A stretch of 64,000 nucleotides of DNA from Dimorphilus gyrociliatus (lineage: Eukaryota > Annelida > Polychaeta > Dinophilidae). The notes below the pieces were generated by a model. That model worked only from the letters and a program-made list of their open reading frames with translations. It made no database searches and was not told where the DNA came from. The stretch spans positions 4,037,404-4,101,403 of the forward strand of contig CAJFCJ010000007.1 of NCBI GenBank assembly GCA_904063045.1, read 5' to 3'. A program made the position numbers and the translations under genes. Shown in pieces: positions 35,527 through 46,590 of the stretch (positions are counted from its first letter, which is position 1; each line of letters begins with the position of its first letter).

Positions 35527-35650
35527 ATTCATTCGGGCTAAATGTACAAGATCTGGCGTCTCTTTTCAATGTAAAAATTACAAAAAATATCCTAAGAACC
35601 GTCATTTTTTTTCGGTCAGTTGTATTCAGAAGAAAGCAATATTTAACCGT

Positions 35651-36369
35651 TTAGATAATGCCGATTTTGTTGGCGACATCGAGGGCATCGTAGTCAGACT
35701 TTAGCTTAACGAAGGCTTTCTTTTCTCCGTCCGGTCGGATTAAAGTGTTAACTTTCTCCACCTCGATAGAATACAATTTCTTAACAGCCATCCGAACCTT
35801 CTTCTTGTCCGATTTTTTATCGACGATAAATACAAGCGTGTTGTTATCTTCAATTTTCTTCATTGCCGATTCAGTGGTCAGCGGGAACTTAATGATAGTA
35901 AATTGATCAAGCTTGTTCGAACGAGGAGTTGATCTCTTAGGACAACGAGGTCTTCTCGTTAGGGAAAGGGTTTTTGGGCGTCTAAAATGTACGGACGTGC
36001 GAATTTTACGTTGACGCTTGGCAAACACTCCCTTAAGTTGGGCCTTTTGAGCCTTTTTAGCTTTAGCCTTTACCACGCCACCTTTCTTTTTCAAATCCTT
36101 TTTAGGGGCTGGTTTCTTGTCCTTGGACTTGACGGCCTTCGGCGGTTGTTTCTTTTCGCCGACTTTTTCTGAAAAGCGTACACGTGCAATATTATCATTG
36201 GTTTTAATGTCAATTATATACTATAAACGAGAATAATTTTACGATACATCTAAGAATTAATTTAAATACTATACACTTCCAATATAAATGATGGTGAATA
36301 CTCTATATATCAGCAAAAAAACAAGGAAAATTACTCACTGACAGCAGAAGTTGGTTTCTTCGGAGCCAT
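35651..36369 (-). CDS. RPL23A: 60S ribosomal protein L23a (uL23)
   Basis: Two exons (36369-36339, 36168-35651) give 182 aa. The C-terminal uL23 domain is typical: [40 protein letters not shown], and [20 protein letters not shown] with the end DVANKIGII. The N-terminal lysine/alanine-rich extension ([20 protein letters not shown]) is characteristic of animal L23a and about 25 residues longer than the human one. The start context has a pyrimidine run (TTCTCTTCT) in the 5' leader, like a TOP motif of translationally controlled ribosomal-protein mRNAs. Confidence 0.97.
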
Positions 36370-36859
36370 CTTGTAGAAGAGAACGTTTTCCGGTCACGTG
36401 GGAAGTCCATAGAACTCGCAAAAAAATTTTAATATCTTATTTTGTTTTTTTAAATATTCTTGATACGCTAATCATTTTTAAAAAATTTTAGACGCTCTAT
36501 TTCATAGAATAATATTGCGCATGCGCAAGAGACACGTGCCCCGACCTAGCGGGATATGTGCTTTCTCACGTTTGAAATCCATTAATACAAAATCTCTAAT
36601 CTCCAAAATAATCCTATTACTCGGAAATTTTATATTTATTTTTAAATTGTTCCATTTTAAATATTCAGGATTCAACAGCTCATGTTAAAATTTTATTCCC
36701 CATTTCAATATGAAGCTCTGGAATTTAAACAATTTAAAATAAAATTACCCTCCATTCAAAATAACGGCTCTATATTTCATTACACATTGAAACATTAAAT
36801 GTATTTAAATGTTTTAATTACGTTAAAAATCACTTTTAAATTCTAAGCAACATAAAAGA
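36370..36859. promoter_or_regulatory. Divergent promoter of RPL23A (-) and the EGF/TSP1 receptor gene (+)
   Basis: 490 bp between two divergent starts. Near RPL23A: a CACGTG E-box (36395-36400) and the TOP-like pyrimidine run. Further out: a perfect NRF1-type palindrome TGCGCATGCGCA (36516-36527) and a second CACGTG (36533-36538). Function is inferred from motif and position. Confidence 0.55.
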
Positions 36860-39597
36860 ATGATCCCAAAACATTTCCTTCTGTTTCAATTTCCATTGAC
36901 AATTTATTGGTATTAGATGCATATTATAATTTTATAATACAAGCTGTAGAGTTTCATTTGATTTTTAGTATCCAATATAGAACTTTAAAACAACTTAGTG
37001 ATGCTGCTGAAGAATTTAAAAGAAACAGTATGGCAAAACTAGCAGGCATACATTATGGTGTAGAAAAAGGATCCGAATTTGACTGGCAAAAGGTTAAATT
37101 TTATAAATACTTTAACACAGAAGACGCAAAAAAAGTATATAAAACGTATATATCAGAATATTACTTTTAGTGAGTTAAACACGAGATAATCTAACAAGTA
37201 ATTCTTTCAGAATAAAGTAATTTTCACTATTTTTACCAGACTACTTTTCTTTTTTTTAAAAAATACAATATAAAAACATTCCAACTGGTAAAAAGGTAAA
37301 AATTGTGATGAATTTTATATAGACATAGAAATGATAGATGGATAAAAGAATGGGAGGAAATTTTTAGAAAGAAACCTGAAAAAGTATCACCTTTTGATTT
37401 ATTTTCATGCTCATTTAATGCGTGTATTGATAAAGATGATTTATTCTCTTGTTCATGGCTATTGATTAACGAAATGTTACAAGAGGAAGAATTTGCTAGA
37501 AAATCATATAATCTGGATTTATTCAATGCATATTTGATACAATATCTTTGCCAAGATAAAAGGGATAGTGTCGATACTGCAGATTTAAATGATAGCTGTT
37601 TTGACCCTTGTAGAACTAATGAAGAGACAGGGAAAAATCAAGTAGACACTTAGTATTTTACAATCTACTGCATGTTATTCGTTTTTCATTCAATTTATTA
37701 GTGTAGTGATATTACAAATGCCGAATCTACATGTAAGAAAATCAACAAAGGCATATATACAACTGATTATCACTGTCAATGTAAAGACAATTACGATTGG
37801 AACATAGTTTTAAAGACATGTCAAGTTGTATCCCATTTTTGCTCGAGGAGCTATAATGAGGGAGGCTGTTTTCGCGAAGGATTAATTCTCGAAGGCAAAG
37901 ATTGCCTAGAGCCTAACGAAGATCCTAATGATACAAGCGAAATTATGTGTTATTGCAATGCGCAATATGGTGGCCGTTTATGTGACAGGAAGAAAAACGC
38001 CTGTGAAGAGAAAATTCGTCCAGAGTTTGTAGCAGGAAAAGTTGCTTGCGGCGACTATGAAGGTCTAATTGTGTGAGTTTGAAAAAATAATATAAGTTTT
38101 TATTTTTTATTTTCAAGGACGAGGCGAGTGTCAACTTAGGGAGTCGAGTGATATTGGCTATTTTTGCAAATGTGCCAGCAATAGGGCATCTGACGCCGGG
38201 GTTGGTTATCCAAATTGCTATCAATTGACAGATGCATGCAGTAAGAATCAAGTTCAGTGTCAAAGGGGGCAATGTACGGCATCTCCTGACGGAAGTAAAG
38301 CTTATTGTCAGTGTGATCCAGGATTTATAGGCCCCAGATGTAGTATTGCTTTACCAACTTGGCTATCCTGGAGTGAATGGGATCAATCCGAATGTACGCC
38401 TATTTGTGGCGCCGTAAGAATTAAAGTCCGAGTTCGAAAGTGTGGTTCAAGAATATATTATAAAGGGTATTTCTTAGAGTGTCAGGGTGATTCTAGACAA
38501 GAAAGAAGATGTGCAGTAAAGTATTGCCGGTAAAAAAAGGCAAAAATAAAAAAGTCTTATTTAAGTTTCTTTTCCAACAAGTTAACCTTTTCAGGGTTAA
38601 TGGAAAATGGAACGATTGGGGAGGATGGAGCAGATGCTCTCGACGTTGTGGAAATGGTGTGAAAAGAAGAAGAAGAGCTTGTTTTTATGCCACAGAATAC
38701 GATCACGATGATCTCTTTGGCGAAAATTGTCCTGGAAAAGGGACTGAGAGAGCTAGGTGCAATACATTCCGTTGCGCACCTAATCAAATTACGGAAGAAT
38801 TTTTGGAACCGCCCTATTATCCTCCAGATATTAGTGGATACCTAGACTGGTCGTCTTGGAGTAATTGTAACGTGTATGATTGCGGAAGCGGTATTAGAAT
38901 TATTTAAAGTCTATTTAATACTTATGTACTTAAAAATCTATATTTATAATAAATACCTTTAGGTCGGCGTGTGAGAATTAGAAGATGTAAATTTGGTGCT
39001 CGGCTCTGCAAAGGTGAAAACTTTGAAATTGATAATTGCTTTAAGAAGTGTCCCACTAATGAAAAATCTTATGACGAGTGGAACGAATGGTCTAGTTGTA
39101 ATAACAAGGAAATATATTGTACAAGGAACAGGCAGTGTTCATATGAATCTTGTTTCGGTAGAACTACACAAACAGCGAAATGCGTAACTAAAAAGGATGA
39201 AAGTAGTAATTACAAAAGAGTTTGTAGAGGAGAAATAATGGATCATCCAACGTGGTTGGTAGGAAAGATGATGGGTACGCACTGGCTTAAAATATTCATT
39301 GATTTTAATAAAGAGTTAAATGATTCATTCGTTTTGGATTGGGAAGATGATTTAATACAAACTGCAAGATTACTGCCAGAAAAGACAACAGCGAAGGACT
39401 TATTAAAGAATATAATTGTAATAACTTTAATAATAGTATCAACGTATACAATTTTAGCATCCAGTTTCTTTATATTATTGTTTATTTTTATAAGAAGATA
39501 CTTAAAGGACGTACTCTTTGATTTGGAAAATAAAACTGAGAATTTTACGGCTATTGACGAAGATGATGATGACGAGAACACACGTTTGTTAACTTAA
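36860..39597 (+). CDS. Single-pass receptor with EGF-like and thrombospondin type-1 repeats
   Basis: About seven exons, all joined in frame. A signal peptide (MIPKHFLLFQFPLTIYC) is followed by a roughly 180-aa region of unknown fold with a few cysteines, then EGF-like modules (for example CQRGQCTASPDGSKAYCQCD with GFIGPRC). TSP1 repeats follow with the WSxW signature: LSWSEWDQSECTPICG, GKWNDWGGWSRCSRRCGNG, LDWSSWSNCNVYDCGSG and YDEWNEWSSCNNKE. A membrane helix near 39414-39490 (NIIVITLIIVSTYTILASSF) and an acidic tail (DEDDDDENTRLLT) end the protein. TSP1 plus EGF receptors act in axon guidance and cell migration (UNC5- or MIG-21-like), but I recognise no direct ortholog. Confidence 0.75.
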
Positions 39598-39923
39598 AAA
39601 TAAGTTGGAATTCGTGTTTATTTTCTTTTTGAATTTTTGAGAATTTTCGTATTTTTTGAGAAAATAAAATTTTCTAGACTTTTTCTGAACTTTAATTAAT
39701 AAATTTGGTTGCTTTTCGTTTAAATTTTACTGGACTGACTGGTTACCTGGTGGTGAATGTAGAGGGCGCTAAACCTAGCTTCTTTCCTTTTGTATCCGGT
39801 GTCGCCATCGTAGCACGCCATGCGAGTCAGGGGAAATCTTTTAAGATATTAACGGTAATTGTTTATTATAAATGGTTCTTCAAAATTAGACTTATTGAAA
39901 CTGACCTACAAAGGCTACAAAAG
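39598..39923. other. Short intergenic between the TSP1 receptor gene and RBM19
   Basis: It holds the RBM19 promoter. The segment 39755-39835 is noticeably GC-richer than the surroundings (GGGCGCTAAACC, GTGTCGCCATCG). An in-frame ORF here has no supported start or similarity. Confidence 0.45.
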
Positions 39924-42902
39924 ATGTCGCGCATTATTGTAAAAAACTTACCTAAAAACGTAAGTTTTCGTCATATACAAAATTTATGTTATCGCTCAAT
40001 ACCACAAACCACGTGGTCGTTCAAATTGCATAAAAATTCAAACTTCTAGACTTTACTCCAGCTTTATAAGTATTTATATAATGCGCCAATGTTTTGCAGA
40101 TCAAAGAAGAGAGGTTGCGGAAACTTTTTAGCGAAAAAGGCGTTATAACCAATTGTAACTTGAAATATACCCCGGATGGAGTTTTCAGAAAGTTTGCGTT
40201 TATTGGCTACCAAACTGACAGTGCAGCCAATAATGCCATTAAATTCTTCAATAATACCTACATAGATACCAATAAAATTGTCGTATGTATATACTACGTA
40301 ATGTAAAAATTTTATCTTTATGATTGCGTTTTCGCAGGTTGAATCATGTCAGAAATTGGGTGAAAAGTATAAAGCGCGTCCTTGGAGTAAATATTCTAAG
40401 GGGAGCTCAGCTTATAAGAGGCTTCATCCCGATGAAGTTGATCATACAGAAGAAAAAGCTAAATCATTCGAGAAAAAGGTAATAATCGAAGCCATAATTC
40501 ACTGGCTATTATACTTATATCCCGGTAATTAAGCCGGCGACTGTCGTCTGATTTGCGGCAGTAGCGACATACGCTGGGTATAGAAAGTGGTAATGTGTGT
40601 AGGGTGGATATTCAAACACCGGTATTCATCCAAGAATTTTATCATACAAACTTTCATATTGATAGACTCATTACTTTTGAGAATACTAGCAATAGATTTA
40701 ACTGCTTTTTTTTATTTATAGGCTAAAATAGAAAAGATTAACGTTGTCGGCGAAGTAAGTAGCAATTGCTAGATATAAATATATTTATATTAACACGCAT
40801 TTTATTTAGCTAGACAAAGATGAAAAATTCAAGGAGTTCGTTTCCCTACATCAGAACCTTTCTGTAAAACCGTCATGGCAAGATGACGGAGTGACAGTAA
40901 ATAATGATGGTAAAGATATAGCATTTGAATCTGATGACGATTCAGATGAAGAAAGTGGCCATAAAGAAAAGAAAGAGAAAAGTGAAGATGAGCCTGAGAA
41001 AGAAGTAGAAGAAGACAATGAAAAACAACTAACGACTGAAGAGAGAGAGAGAGATAAAGTTAATCGGGTTTTACAAGTAAGGTATTCTACATTATGTATG
41101 AAATTTTAATTTACATTATCTCACAATTTACAGACCAGCAGACTATTTGTACGAAATTTATATTATGATTGCCAAGAGGATCACCTGAAAGATTTATTTT
41201 CCGTCTATGGTCGGTATAAACTAATTCATCACTTAAATGTTAACTATAAATTTTAATTTTTTTTGAACAGGTGAAGTTAATGAAGTTCACATGCCGGTTG
41301 ACTTTAAAACTGAAAAATCTCTTGGGTTTGCTTTTATATCATTTACATCTGCAGAAAATGCAGTGAAGGCCATGACAGAACTAGATGGGTGTGATTTTCA
41401 GGTAACTATACGAAGCTTAAATTATTGCTTTTAGGTAATAAGATTTTTGTTAACAGGGACGTCTTTTACATATATTACCGGCTGAAAAGAAACGTGATGA
41501 CGATGGCGTTCCAGGTATTTAATTTCAAATGAAGGATTGACTGTTATAAACATTTTTATTGTAATTCTCAGAAAATTTGACGTATAAAGCGAAAAAACTC
41601 TTGGAAAAGAAACAAAATGCTGGAAGGTTCCGTATGTTTAAAAAATCCTTTTTAAGTTTCTGACAAACTGTCTTCTCAAATTTAGTGTTCATAACTGGAA
41701 TGCGTTGTTCGTATCACCCAGTGCAGTTGCCGACGTAATGGCCCACAAGTACAATGTCGACAAAATGGATGTTCTGGAAGATGTAAGAATCGCATAAACA
41801 TAATACAGATACATATAAATTGATGGTTTTAGACAGGAAAGGACAGCCTTGCCGTTAGAATGGCTCTAGGGGAAACGGAAATTGTCGCAGAAACTAAGGA
41901 TTTCTTGATTAAAAATGGTGTAAAGATTGATATATTTGGAAAGGTATACATTTTATAACCACGCCATTGTGTATTAATTCGAAATGTATATATGTACAGC
42001 CTGAAACTAAACGTAGCGAAAGAGTTTTGATTGTGAAGAATTTATCTAGCGGAACAAGGAGAAAGGACATTGAGAATATGTTTGAAAAATATGGAGATAT
42101 TGAAAGAGTTGTTATACCACCGTATGGTTTAACAGCGTTAGTTATGTTTCGTTTGCCTATTGCCTGCCGTAATGCATTCAGAGCCATAGCATATAAAAAA
42201 GTTAAGGACTCTCCAATATACTTGGAAAGAGCTCCCTTTGGTGTTTTCGATGAAGATATTAAACCAGTGGTCGAGACCGAAGATAAACCTAAGAAACGAA
42301 AAAAGAACAAAAAACACAAAGAAGAGGAAGCGGAAAGCGAAAAAGTGGATAGCAACAGTAAAACCGAAGAAAAAGTAACGGCTCCAGATCAAAATAAAGA
42401 AGAAAAAGAGTATGTTGATTTGATACATTGTTTCAAAGCACATTGATAATTTATTTATTTATTTCTTCTCCTCAGGAAAAAATCTATAAATAAGAAAAAC
42501 GTTGAACATGTTACTGGAAAGATAATTGTTAAGAATGTTCCATTTGAAGCGACTCAAAAAGAAGTTCGAGAATTGTTTAGGTAAATGAAGAGTACTTTAT
42601 AAAATGAAAATAATAATCGCTTCTATTTATTAACAGCACCTTTGGAGAACTGAAATACGTGAGGTTACCTAAAAAGGTATCGGGAGGTCATCGGGGCTTT
42701 GCATTTATAGAATATATTTCCAAAGAGCATTCAAAGGTAAACAAATTTTAAGTATAATATTTAACTATCAAAATGGAATTTAATGGAACCTCTGTTTACT
42801 TATAAAATAAAATTAATTTTGCAGAAAGCATTTGAAGCACTTGCGACGAGTAGTCATATTCTCGGCAGACGTGTTATTTTAGAGTGGGCGAAAACTGATT
42901 AA
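39924..42902 (+). CDS. RBM19: RBM19/MRD1, pre-rRNA processing factor with four RRMs
   Basis: About fourteen exons. RRM domains visible: RRM1 (MSRIIVKNLPKN, RNP1-like KFAFIGYQT), an RRM with TSRLFVRNLYYDCQE and SLGFAFISFTS, one with ERVLIVKNLSSGTRRKDIEN, and a C-terminal one with GKIIVKNVPFEATQKEVREL, HRGFAFIEY and GRRVILEWA. The conserved inter-RRM segment HNWNALFVSPSAVADVMAHK and AVRMALGETEIVAE identify RBM19/MRD1, a nucleolar factor needed for 18S rRNA maturation. By alignment the four correspond to human RRMs 1, 3, 4 and 6; human RBM19 has six and yeast Mrd1 five. The gap between the third and fourth RRM here is only a charged linker plus one 60-bp intron, so human RRM5 is really missing. 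A strong acidic/lysine linker surrounds 40920-41050. Confidence 0.92.
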
Positions 42903-44428
42903 ATATTTGGCTGTTTAAATTCAAAGTGTATATAGAGTACATGTTGTGTAATGTTGTATGCGATTTCATGCAGAATAAATAATATCGATTTGTTAAATAA
43001 TTGATGGTTTCAAAATTTACATTAAAAATATTAAAAAATATGCAAGTAGGTAAAAACTGTTCTGTTAGCAGCAATTGCTTTTTATAGCATCGACTATTGT
43101 GATACAAGACTATCAGTCTTTCTTAGTGCTTTTAAAAATGTTTACAAGAGTAGAACATATGAATAACCAATTCGGCTATCCATTAATAACGACGACACAT
43201 ACATAAATATAGGTAAGCAGAACGATAAATTATGAATATATATGAATTGAGCATTATCGGATTCACTCAATAATTATATTTTCGACTAACTGAACAAATT
43301 TTTTATGATGCACTCTCTAACCCTATTAAAAAGAAATGCATATGGACATGTATAAAAATAAATGTACTAACCAAAGAGTATAACAAATAATCGTAATAAG
43401 CTGGATTATTGCAATAAATCAGTTTACTATTTGATTAAGCATAGTAGTTTTATAAGTGGAAAACTTTTTTTATTATTCCCAATCAATTGATTAGTCACTA
43501 AAAAAAAACATTGGAGAGTGCGGATGCAAAATAGTGGAAAAAAGTCATAGTCTGCAAAAAATATAGAATTTGTAATTTCCGTAAGAGATACCGAATTTGA
43601 TAACATAATCAAACTTTAATCGTTTCATTCAATTATAAACACAGTTATATCCGATCATTTTTTATATAAATAATTGTTTAATTCATCTCAAAGATTGGAT
43701 TTTTTTAAAGCTACGACAACAGCAAACTAACAATTGCTATTGGCGTATTTTAACCCCAGAGGTATATACGGTTTCACTACGATAGACAAAATATATACTG
43801 TATATAGTAATCATTAATTCCGTTCCACTTATTACAAAATTCCCTTGTATTTTGCTACCTTACGCGAGCTAATAGGGTTGATGAGGGATTGATGACAGGT
43901 GGGAAATCTTTTTTCCTCCACTCCGTCTCCTTCGCACCTCCCAACTTGTAATACGCCTATGGAATAAAATCATAAACACATTGTCCTCTATTCCCTATTA
44001 AATTTTAGTATAATTAGGCTTATATTGTTCCTGCGTAAGAAAATTGTATCTCCTAACTTTATAAGGATATAAACTAAAGGCAATTTTTTTGAAGGGCTGC
44101 CAGATGGCGCCAATTGTATTCGAATGTGACTGTGCAACGAATAAGTTCTACTTTAAAGTGAAAGAAACAAAACAAAGGTCGAATAATTAAGAGACAGAAG
44201 AAAAGTAGTAGTACTAGTAGTAGTAGTAATAGTGGAAGGTGTTGGGATGAACATACGGAAAAAAGTAGGTAGACTCTGCAGCCAGATGACTTTTAGGATG
44301 GAACGAATAAGGAAATATAATAAAGCTCTAATGTTTATTCGAATGGTCTGCCTCATTTCGTCCTCTTCCGATCAACGGTGCTGTTTATTTACCTGGATGA
44401 TAAAGGGAAGGTAAGAAAAAGGCGAAAT
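42903..44428. other. Convergent intergenic between RBM19 and the peptide-precursor gene
   Basis: AT-rich with no supported exon. An AGT/TAG triplet microsatellite lies at about 44206-44232, a GCCAGATGGCGCCAA element (44098-44112) resembles a CTCF- or YY1-type core, and one TATACTGTATATA palindrome sits near 43795. Confidence 0.45.
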
Positions 44429-44785
44429 TCAATCGGTAAGTATATTATATTTGTCCCTACCTCCTTTCCAGCAAATGTATGGTAAGAATTTTCCTTGCTT
44501 ATTTCTCCTGAAACAGAATCCTTGCCAGCGTCCTCTTTTGTCTTTTGATGGTGCGCTTAGAACAGAGCCATCTAATTTATTCTCGTTAACCAATTCGACA
44601 ACAGAGGAATAGACGAAGTTCTTGAAATTTGATAAGAGATCTTCCCTTGTGTCCAACCAGGTAGCTCTTGATTCGTCGTCTTCCGTTTGAGTTCTTTTAA
44701 ATTGTTGACCTTCATCGGCGGTTTGTAAACTCATCGAAGAAACGGCCACGACGAAGACAAGTAGTAGAAGTGCTTTCACGTACAT
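44429..44785 (-). CDS. Probable neuropeptide or peptide-hormone precursor
   Basis: 118 aa: signal peptide (MYVKALLLLVFVVAVSSMS), an acidic spacer, a dibasic KR site at residues 83-84, then a C-terminal peptide with two cysteines only (C91 and C105; GRWQGFCFRRNKQGKFLPYI then CWKGG). This is the layout of secreted disulfide-ring peptides. The core G-K-F-x4-C-W-x-G-G recalls annelid/mollusc excitatory (GGNG) peptides, which carry G-K/R-W-x4-C-W-G-G-N, but the loop is longer and the terminal N is R, so the match is only suggestive. An intron could also begin at GGAG|GTAGGG near 44460, which would change the C-terminus. A short intron or 5' exon junction lies just upstream of the ATG. The TATA and CRE at 44933-44952 support regulated expression. 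Confidence 0.6.
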   Translation of the reverse strand: MYVKALLLLVFVVAVSSMSLQTADEGQQFKRTQTEDDESRATWLDTREDLLSNFKNFVYSSVVELVNENKLDGSVLSAPSKDKRGRWQGFCFRRNKQGKFLPYICWKGGRDKYNILTD

Positions 44786-44932
44786 GTTGTCAACTGGAAT
44801 AGAAGGGAAGCAGAAAATATTTCACCTTTTCAAAACAATTTCCCGCGGGAACACTTTCAACAATCGGCGACGAAATTGAAAAAAAATTCTAGAGCTTGCG
44901 CTAATATATCATTCTAGGGCCGGACACTGAAA

Positions 44933-44952
44933 CTTTTATAAAAGTGACGTCA
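44933..44952 (-). promoter_or_regulatory. TATA box plus palindromic CRE, promoter of the peptide precursor
   Basis: On the minus strand a perfect CRE (TGACGTCA, 44952-44945) is followed immediately by a palindromic TATA element (CTTTTATAAAAG, 44944-44933), about 150-165 bp upstream of the start codon. CRE next to TATA is typical of cAMP-regulated neuroendocrine genes. This is the clearest core promoter in the window. Confidence 0.65.
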
Positions 44953-45879
44953 TGTGAGCTCAATGTATGGCTGCTCGGCACGCCAACCGCAAAAGACGTC
45001 GCTGTAGTTTTGATTAACGAGAACGTCAATAAAGCAAACCACAGACTCTACTCTTATACAATTTACTTACGGAATTAGACCTTTTATTGTATCTAGAAGA
45101 ATTATCTTTGAACTATGTCAAAAGAGTTACTTATTCATATCTCATACTTTGTTTGTCATGTAAAGGAAAGACTGTAGGACTATACTATCGTTCCAATTAT
45201 AATACAATCTAAAACAAATCATATATATACATATACATATAAACTATGTATACTTTTAAATAGGATATATATAGATATATACCGCATATATTTATAATCA
45301 TATATGCAATACATTAGTCGCGGTTGCTCAACTTTCTGCAACAGGACGAATTGACTTATTTATGTTGAGAGCATTTTTATTACTTTTTCATATTTTATAT
45401 AGTGAAATACATGAAAAAACTCGTAACTTCCGGTAAAAAGGGAAGGCCACCGTAATTGAGAAAGATTTTTCACTGGGAACTTTGCTTGATTCTATTTGAC
45501 GAGTCTAATTTTAGGTAGTTTATTCCCTGCCCCTCGTCCCTCCCCCCTCCTTTCTTTTTCTTTTCTCTTTAACTAAACTACCTAAATACCCATCCTCCTC
45601 TTCCCTCAATCTTTAATACTCTCAGTCTTTCATTTTATATCTTGTACGCCTGCTTTGTCAAATACTACAAACGCATTTGACAATCGCAGGCGATGTAAAG
45701 CAGTTCTTTCGAATAAAAAATTCATGCTAATCCGCCACGACGTTTTAGATCTAGATCGGATTCTTTCTTTCGAATCTCTTGCAACATCTTCTATCCTCAG
45801 GCAAAGGAGCAATAGTAATAATAACCAAGAAAAAAACGAGAAAAACAACTTAAAATATTTTTGGAAATATTTTCTTTAA

Positions 45880-45903
45880 TGTTTTTTTTTTTAAAAAAAA
45901 ACA
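45880..45903. repeat. T-run/A-run perfect hairpin
   Basis: Eleven T followed by nine A, flanked by TG and CA, forms a perfect AT-only inverted repeat. A similar one lies near 46011-46027. Confidence 0.8.
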
Positions 45904-46530
45904 TCAAAAAAAGAGAATAATCTTAAAGGAGAAATACATGCTTTTCCTTAAAAAGTTACAAACCAATTCCTATCTATAACGTTATTGAGCTCATATGGAT
46001 ATTAAATATTTTTTTTTTAAAAAAAAGTTATATAAGAGTCATCTACATATGTTTGTGGGTGAAAATATCATTGAAGTGTAAACATTCGATGCTAATGTCA
46101 ATATTCCATATGCACTTCTTTATTTACACAACTTCAGATACAATGATTGGTCTTAATGGCTACCAACCAGGATTTATAGATTACTACTGATAAAATACCC
46201 TCTCTTTTCAACTCTCTATTATAGATTAATATTTACCTCTCAATAACTTTTAATGGGTTTATAAAGACTACACCCTTTTTGTTATTAATGAAAATAATTT
46301 CCCTTTTCTCTCCCCCTCTCCCTCCTACTCCGTATGTTATCCCTCTCTCTGTCTCTCTTTTTTTTCCCGTCTTGTCTGAGTGTTTCTTTCTTTCTCCATC
46401 TCTATTGGTTTTTCTCTTTTTATTCTCAATTCTATTTAATAATGATATAAATATCTGTAATTAGACGGAAGTTGCTTTTTTATTTATTCTATTTATAGAA
46501 AAGAAGAGAAGGGGAGAATAAGAGTTTGTG

Positions 46531-46538
46531 AGTGTGTA

Positions 46539-46569
<31 letters not shown>

Positions 46570-46590
46570 AAGAGAGAAAGAGAAAAAAGA
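46531..46590. repeat. Composite (GT)n(GA)n microsatellite
   Basis: GTGT units (46531-46550) pass into a GA/GAAA run (46551-46590). Confidence 0.9.

Noticed and set aside
39705-40049. ORF upstream of and overlapping the RBM19 start
   Set aside because: Its frame differs from RBM19 and it runs through the first intron. It has no similarity, and the ATG at 39924 gives the conserved MSRIIVKNLP.
45630-45879. Overlapping ORFs on both strands in the 45.6-45.9 kb region
   Set aside because: Neither has a start context, splice sites or recognisable motif. They lie in a repeat-rich gap and end in T/A homopolymers.
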